Shown: piece by piece, positions 61,150-64,000 of the stretch
How the letters are laid out: every line of letters begins with the position of its first letter
Numbering within the stretch: the first letter of the stretch is position 1
Assembly: GCF_030272615.1 (NCBI RefSeq)
Contig: NC_081414.1
Location: 823,359,896-823,423,895 of the forward strand
DNA length: 64,000 bases
Reading direction: 5' to 3'
From: Cryptomeria japonica
Lineage: Eukaryota > Streptophyta > Pinopsida > Cupressales > Cupressaceae
Notes under the pieces: model-generated
The model's input: only the letters and a program-made list of their open reading frames with translations
Databases searched by the model: none
Told to the model about the DNA's origin: nothing
Made by a program: the position numbers and the translations under genes

Positions 61150-63683
61150 GTATCTACATTTGACAACACTATTGGTTTTGACAAATCTAATTTGAAACTA
61201 TACTTTTTCATTTTCTTTTCTTTACCTTTCACCAGTTGAACTAATACAATGGCTTGGGAGGTTTGTTGACTCTTGGTAGGTTGCTCGGTAGAGGCAACAC
61301 TTTTGTCAATTTCTTGAACCTCTGATGTAGCCTTCAGTGAATCCTTGCTTGGGGTCTCAGTTGTAACATTTTCAGTGCTAGAAGGAGCTTGAGAAGCAGC
61401 TTATCCTTCTATAGACTTGTGACCCTCTGTTCCTTGTTCAGTATCCTGAGGAGCCTCAGTTGAAATAGGCTAAGTGATTAGAGGATAGGGCTGAACTTGT
61501 TCCAAAATTGACTCACTGGATGCCAATTTGGCATATGCATTCCCTTCTATCATTTCCTGTTCTAGTGCCTCAGTATCCATGATATCCTCATCAATTTGTA
61601 TAGTGTTAGCAGGGTCTTGCTCGGTGATATCAAGATCTTGCTCGGTGACATCAACTATTTCAACTTCAGCTTGCTCACTAGCATTCTTGATTCGAAATAT
61701 TTCCTGCCACTTTTCTTTGGTCTCATTCTCTACATCCAAATAAAGGCCATTCATCAATTTTAAGGCTCTTTGCTTGACTAGGATGTTTTTGTGGTAGTTT
61801 TTCACATGTTCAGTGATCTCATCTACCGAAATGTCTGGAAAGAGATGTACCAGATTTCTTTCTCTCATCTGCTTTTCCGTGTCCATGGCATATGTCCACC
61901 TGTTATCAATATGCAAATACAATTCTTTTGGAAGAGAATTAGTTACTTCCAATGGGACCAATTGGAATTTCAAAAGAGTGTAGATTACAGCTTCTTCAAT
62001 TTGTCTCTTTTCTGCATCATTTCTAGATTCATACTTAACATGTCTAAATGATCCAAATCCACCATATTGCTTTAGATTAGCAGAAAAATTATCAACACTG
62101 TGTACATCTTCCTTTTTACTCTTGACAATCTGAAATTTACTTTTGTCTTCAAATTCGGTGTCACTAGACTCTTTTGTCAAAATGAGTCTCCGAGTACATT
62201 TCTTATAAGTTTTTGTTACCTTTGGTGTGGCAACATTCTTTGGTTTCTTACTTAGTGATGGTGTAGATGATCTTGTGTTTGGGCACTTTACTAAAGGAGT
62301 CAGTGATACCTTTGATGTATCTTGTTTCTTCCTTTCCAAAACTTTCCCTTTAGGCAACTCAGTGCTCAATGTAATAGCTGCCTCGTGGGCTTCAGATTCC
62401 TCCTCGGTGATGACTAGAGTGCCCTTGATAGGTGTGGAGGAAGAACCTTCTCCAAATTTCTCTATTAATGCCTTGAAAATTTTTGTTGCTTTCCTTGTAG
62501 CCTTGGGTACTACAATGCTCATCTTAACTTTCTCTTTAACTTCTTCAAATGTACCCTATCTCAGCTTGGTAGCATGCCTTGGTAATGTAAGAAAAGAATC
62601 TATCTGATGTTGTGTGATGTCAAAATCAATCTCATAACCCATAGGTGGCAAAGATTGAGTTCTTGGTTCTATAGCATTGACATAGTAGTAGTCGGTGTCC
62701 ACTTCAAAGCATATGTCATCCTTGTATTTCTCCATTAACTTGGGTGGAATTCTATACCCATTATGCATCTTTTCTTGAAACTTGCTAAATTAATCATCAA
62801 TAATATCATTGAAGTTATTACCTAGCTTTTTGATGAAGTCATTGATTTGATGGGTGATTGGTCGGTGTAGCTCCCAAACTACATTACCGACTGATGGAAA
62901 GAATTTCTCAAAATAGAAAAACATGCATACCAAAAGTGATCCAAACTTCAGTGTGTTAGCTGAGTTGTTCTTCTTTGGCTTCCTTATGGTGTTTAGATTC
63001 TCAAATAGGTTTTTGAGCAATACTTCGCATAGATCAATTTTCATTCCTTTCTTCACAATTTTATATGCTAAATCGACTTCTGCACAGGGTACACTATTTT
63101 CCCTTGCCGATTGAAAGAAACAATAACCTATTACTCTAATGGCAAACTTTAGCTTTGCATCTATGACATTGTTCAATTTCAGTCCTCTGCAATCAGATTC
63201 AACTCCAGTTAAAGTGATCAATTCCTTTTGTGATATCATTTTCTAAGCTCGGGCATGATCAAAAATAGGGTAACCAATGATCAAATGAATAATTTCCTTG
63301 GTGATTTTGAATGGTTGCTCCTCTAACCACATGAAATCATCATGAACTTTGCTCAGAACAAACTTGACCCATTGGGGTTTGAATACACGAGGATAGGTTA
63401 GGGTTTCGGTCAATCCCTTGATTTTAATGTGTTCATACTTGCTATCTAATTTCCCATCGGTACACAATTCATCATATGTGTACTTGATCTCAACATGACC
63501 TAGTTCCTCAACATGACACTTAGTGAAGAATCTGACATCCTCAACTAGTAAAACTCTATCCAGAATGAGTGAAAATGCAGCTTTATCATCCGGTTTAGAT
63601 GCAACTTTGGGAGTTAGAGAGTATTTCAGTGAGGGCTTTTCAATGATCTCAACAACAACGGGCTTCTGGATCTTAGGTGCCAT
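61150..63683 (-). pseudogene. Element B ORF2, N-terminal and middle parts
   Basis: Sense runs from ATG at 63683 (MAPKIQKP) down to the element A insertion at 61150. All pieces (63683-63243, 63239-62790, 62768-62556, 62522-61470, 61232 on) are in one frame, separated by in-frame stops near 63240, 62787, 62553 and after 61470. It matches ORF2 of A piece by piece (WVKFVLSKVHDDFMWLEE; YKDDICFEVDTDYYYVNA; ERNLVHLFPDISVDEI). Where A has TAG after KMIS, B has Gln. Function unknown. Confidence 0.75.
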
Positions 63684-64000
63684 TGCAGATTTCGGATAAA
63701 TATTAACAAAAGATCCTTAGGGTTTGAAGACTTTTAAATGGCAGACGCTTTCACTTAGCAAATATAAAACTGATATTCACAACTAATATAATCGGTAAAC
63801 TAGCTTGACAATGTGTTGTGATTGATGTTAATACCTTGAATTTCGCTTCTGAGGAGGTTTGATCGCCTTTGAATCACTTTTCTCTGCTTTCTTGAAAACT
63901 TGGTAAGTGTAAAATGACCACGCAAAAGCTTTAAGTACACAATATACCTTATCGGGCTTCGTGGAGTTAGGTCAGAAAACATTAAATGCACTTGGTACCA
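63684..64000 (-). other. Element B spacer upstream of ORF2
   Basis: It matches 58078-58390 of A. The window ends in this spacer. The small open frame at 63800-63991 is not conserved in A and is not called. Confidence 0.6.

Larger units (their letters stand above)
50806..64000 (-). mobile_element. Element B, non-autonomous LTR element with A nested in it (5' part beyond the window)
   Basis: B comprises the 3' LTR, the C-terminal part of ORF2 (to 53137), then, after the 8 kb insertion of element A, the rest of ORF2 from 61150 to 63683 and part of the ORF1-ORF2 spacer to the window end. Joining 53137 to 61150 restores the order found in A around 55515. No pol domain is visible. ORF1 and the 5' LTR should lie beyond 64000. 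Confidence 0.88.

Overview
This is nuclear DNA from a seed plant with a large, slowly turning-over, repeat-packed genome. A gymnosperm is my guess; I see no gene that fixes the taxon. Almost everything recognisable is a transposable element, a tandem repeat or a microsatellite. I found no intact host gene, tRNA, rRNA or bacterial-type system, and every coding region of an autonomous element is broken by stops or frameshifts.

Layout. A satellite-like repeat with a unit of about 0.89 kb (called X) is the substrate. It survives in three pieces (1245-1582, 16859-17553, 49225-50805) that join in phase into about three units. X is interrupted by (i) a 15.3 kb insertion at 1583-16858 with imperfect terminal inverted repeats, filled with a dyad-symmetric 20-bp array and itself split by a Ty1/copia element (C1, 7389-14749, minus strand); and (ii) a 31.7 kb block at 17554-49224. 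That block holds AT-rich unique sequence, degraded retroelement pieces, an old tandem duplication (24521-40380 and 40376-46597) with a second copia element (C2, 29068-36654, plus strand) in only one copy, long purine tracts, and the 3' part of a LINE (47054-48380). X is bounded on both sides by LTRs of one retrotransposon family, at the same point in the X unit.

The most interesting system is that LTR family (67-1244 and 50806-64000). Element A (53138-61149) is inserted in an older copy, B (50806 to beyond 64000). The family has a copia-type primer-binding site, polypurine tract and LTR motifs but no protease, integrase, reverse transcriptase or RNase H in the 5.7 kb internal region of A. Instead it carries ORF1 (about 450 codons, coiled coil plus five CCHC knuckles) and ORF2 (about 1,127 codons, unknown function, disordered middle, helical C-terminus). 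Each ORF keeps one frame throughout, broken only by in-frame stops, some of which differ between A and B, so the parent probably encoded both intact. It looks like a non-autonomous partner mobilised by copia relatives such as C1 and C2, whose LTRs share the same short motifs.

Relative order read from the sequence: X; insertion of the A/B-type family in X and duplication of X plus element; separate insertion of the inverted-repeat element and C1 inside it; tandem duplication of the 24-47 kb block, then C2 into one copy; A into B last, as its LTR pair looks the most alike. All divergence statements are by-eye counts over short stretches.
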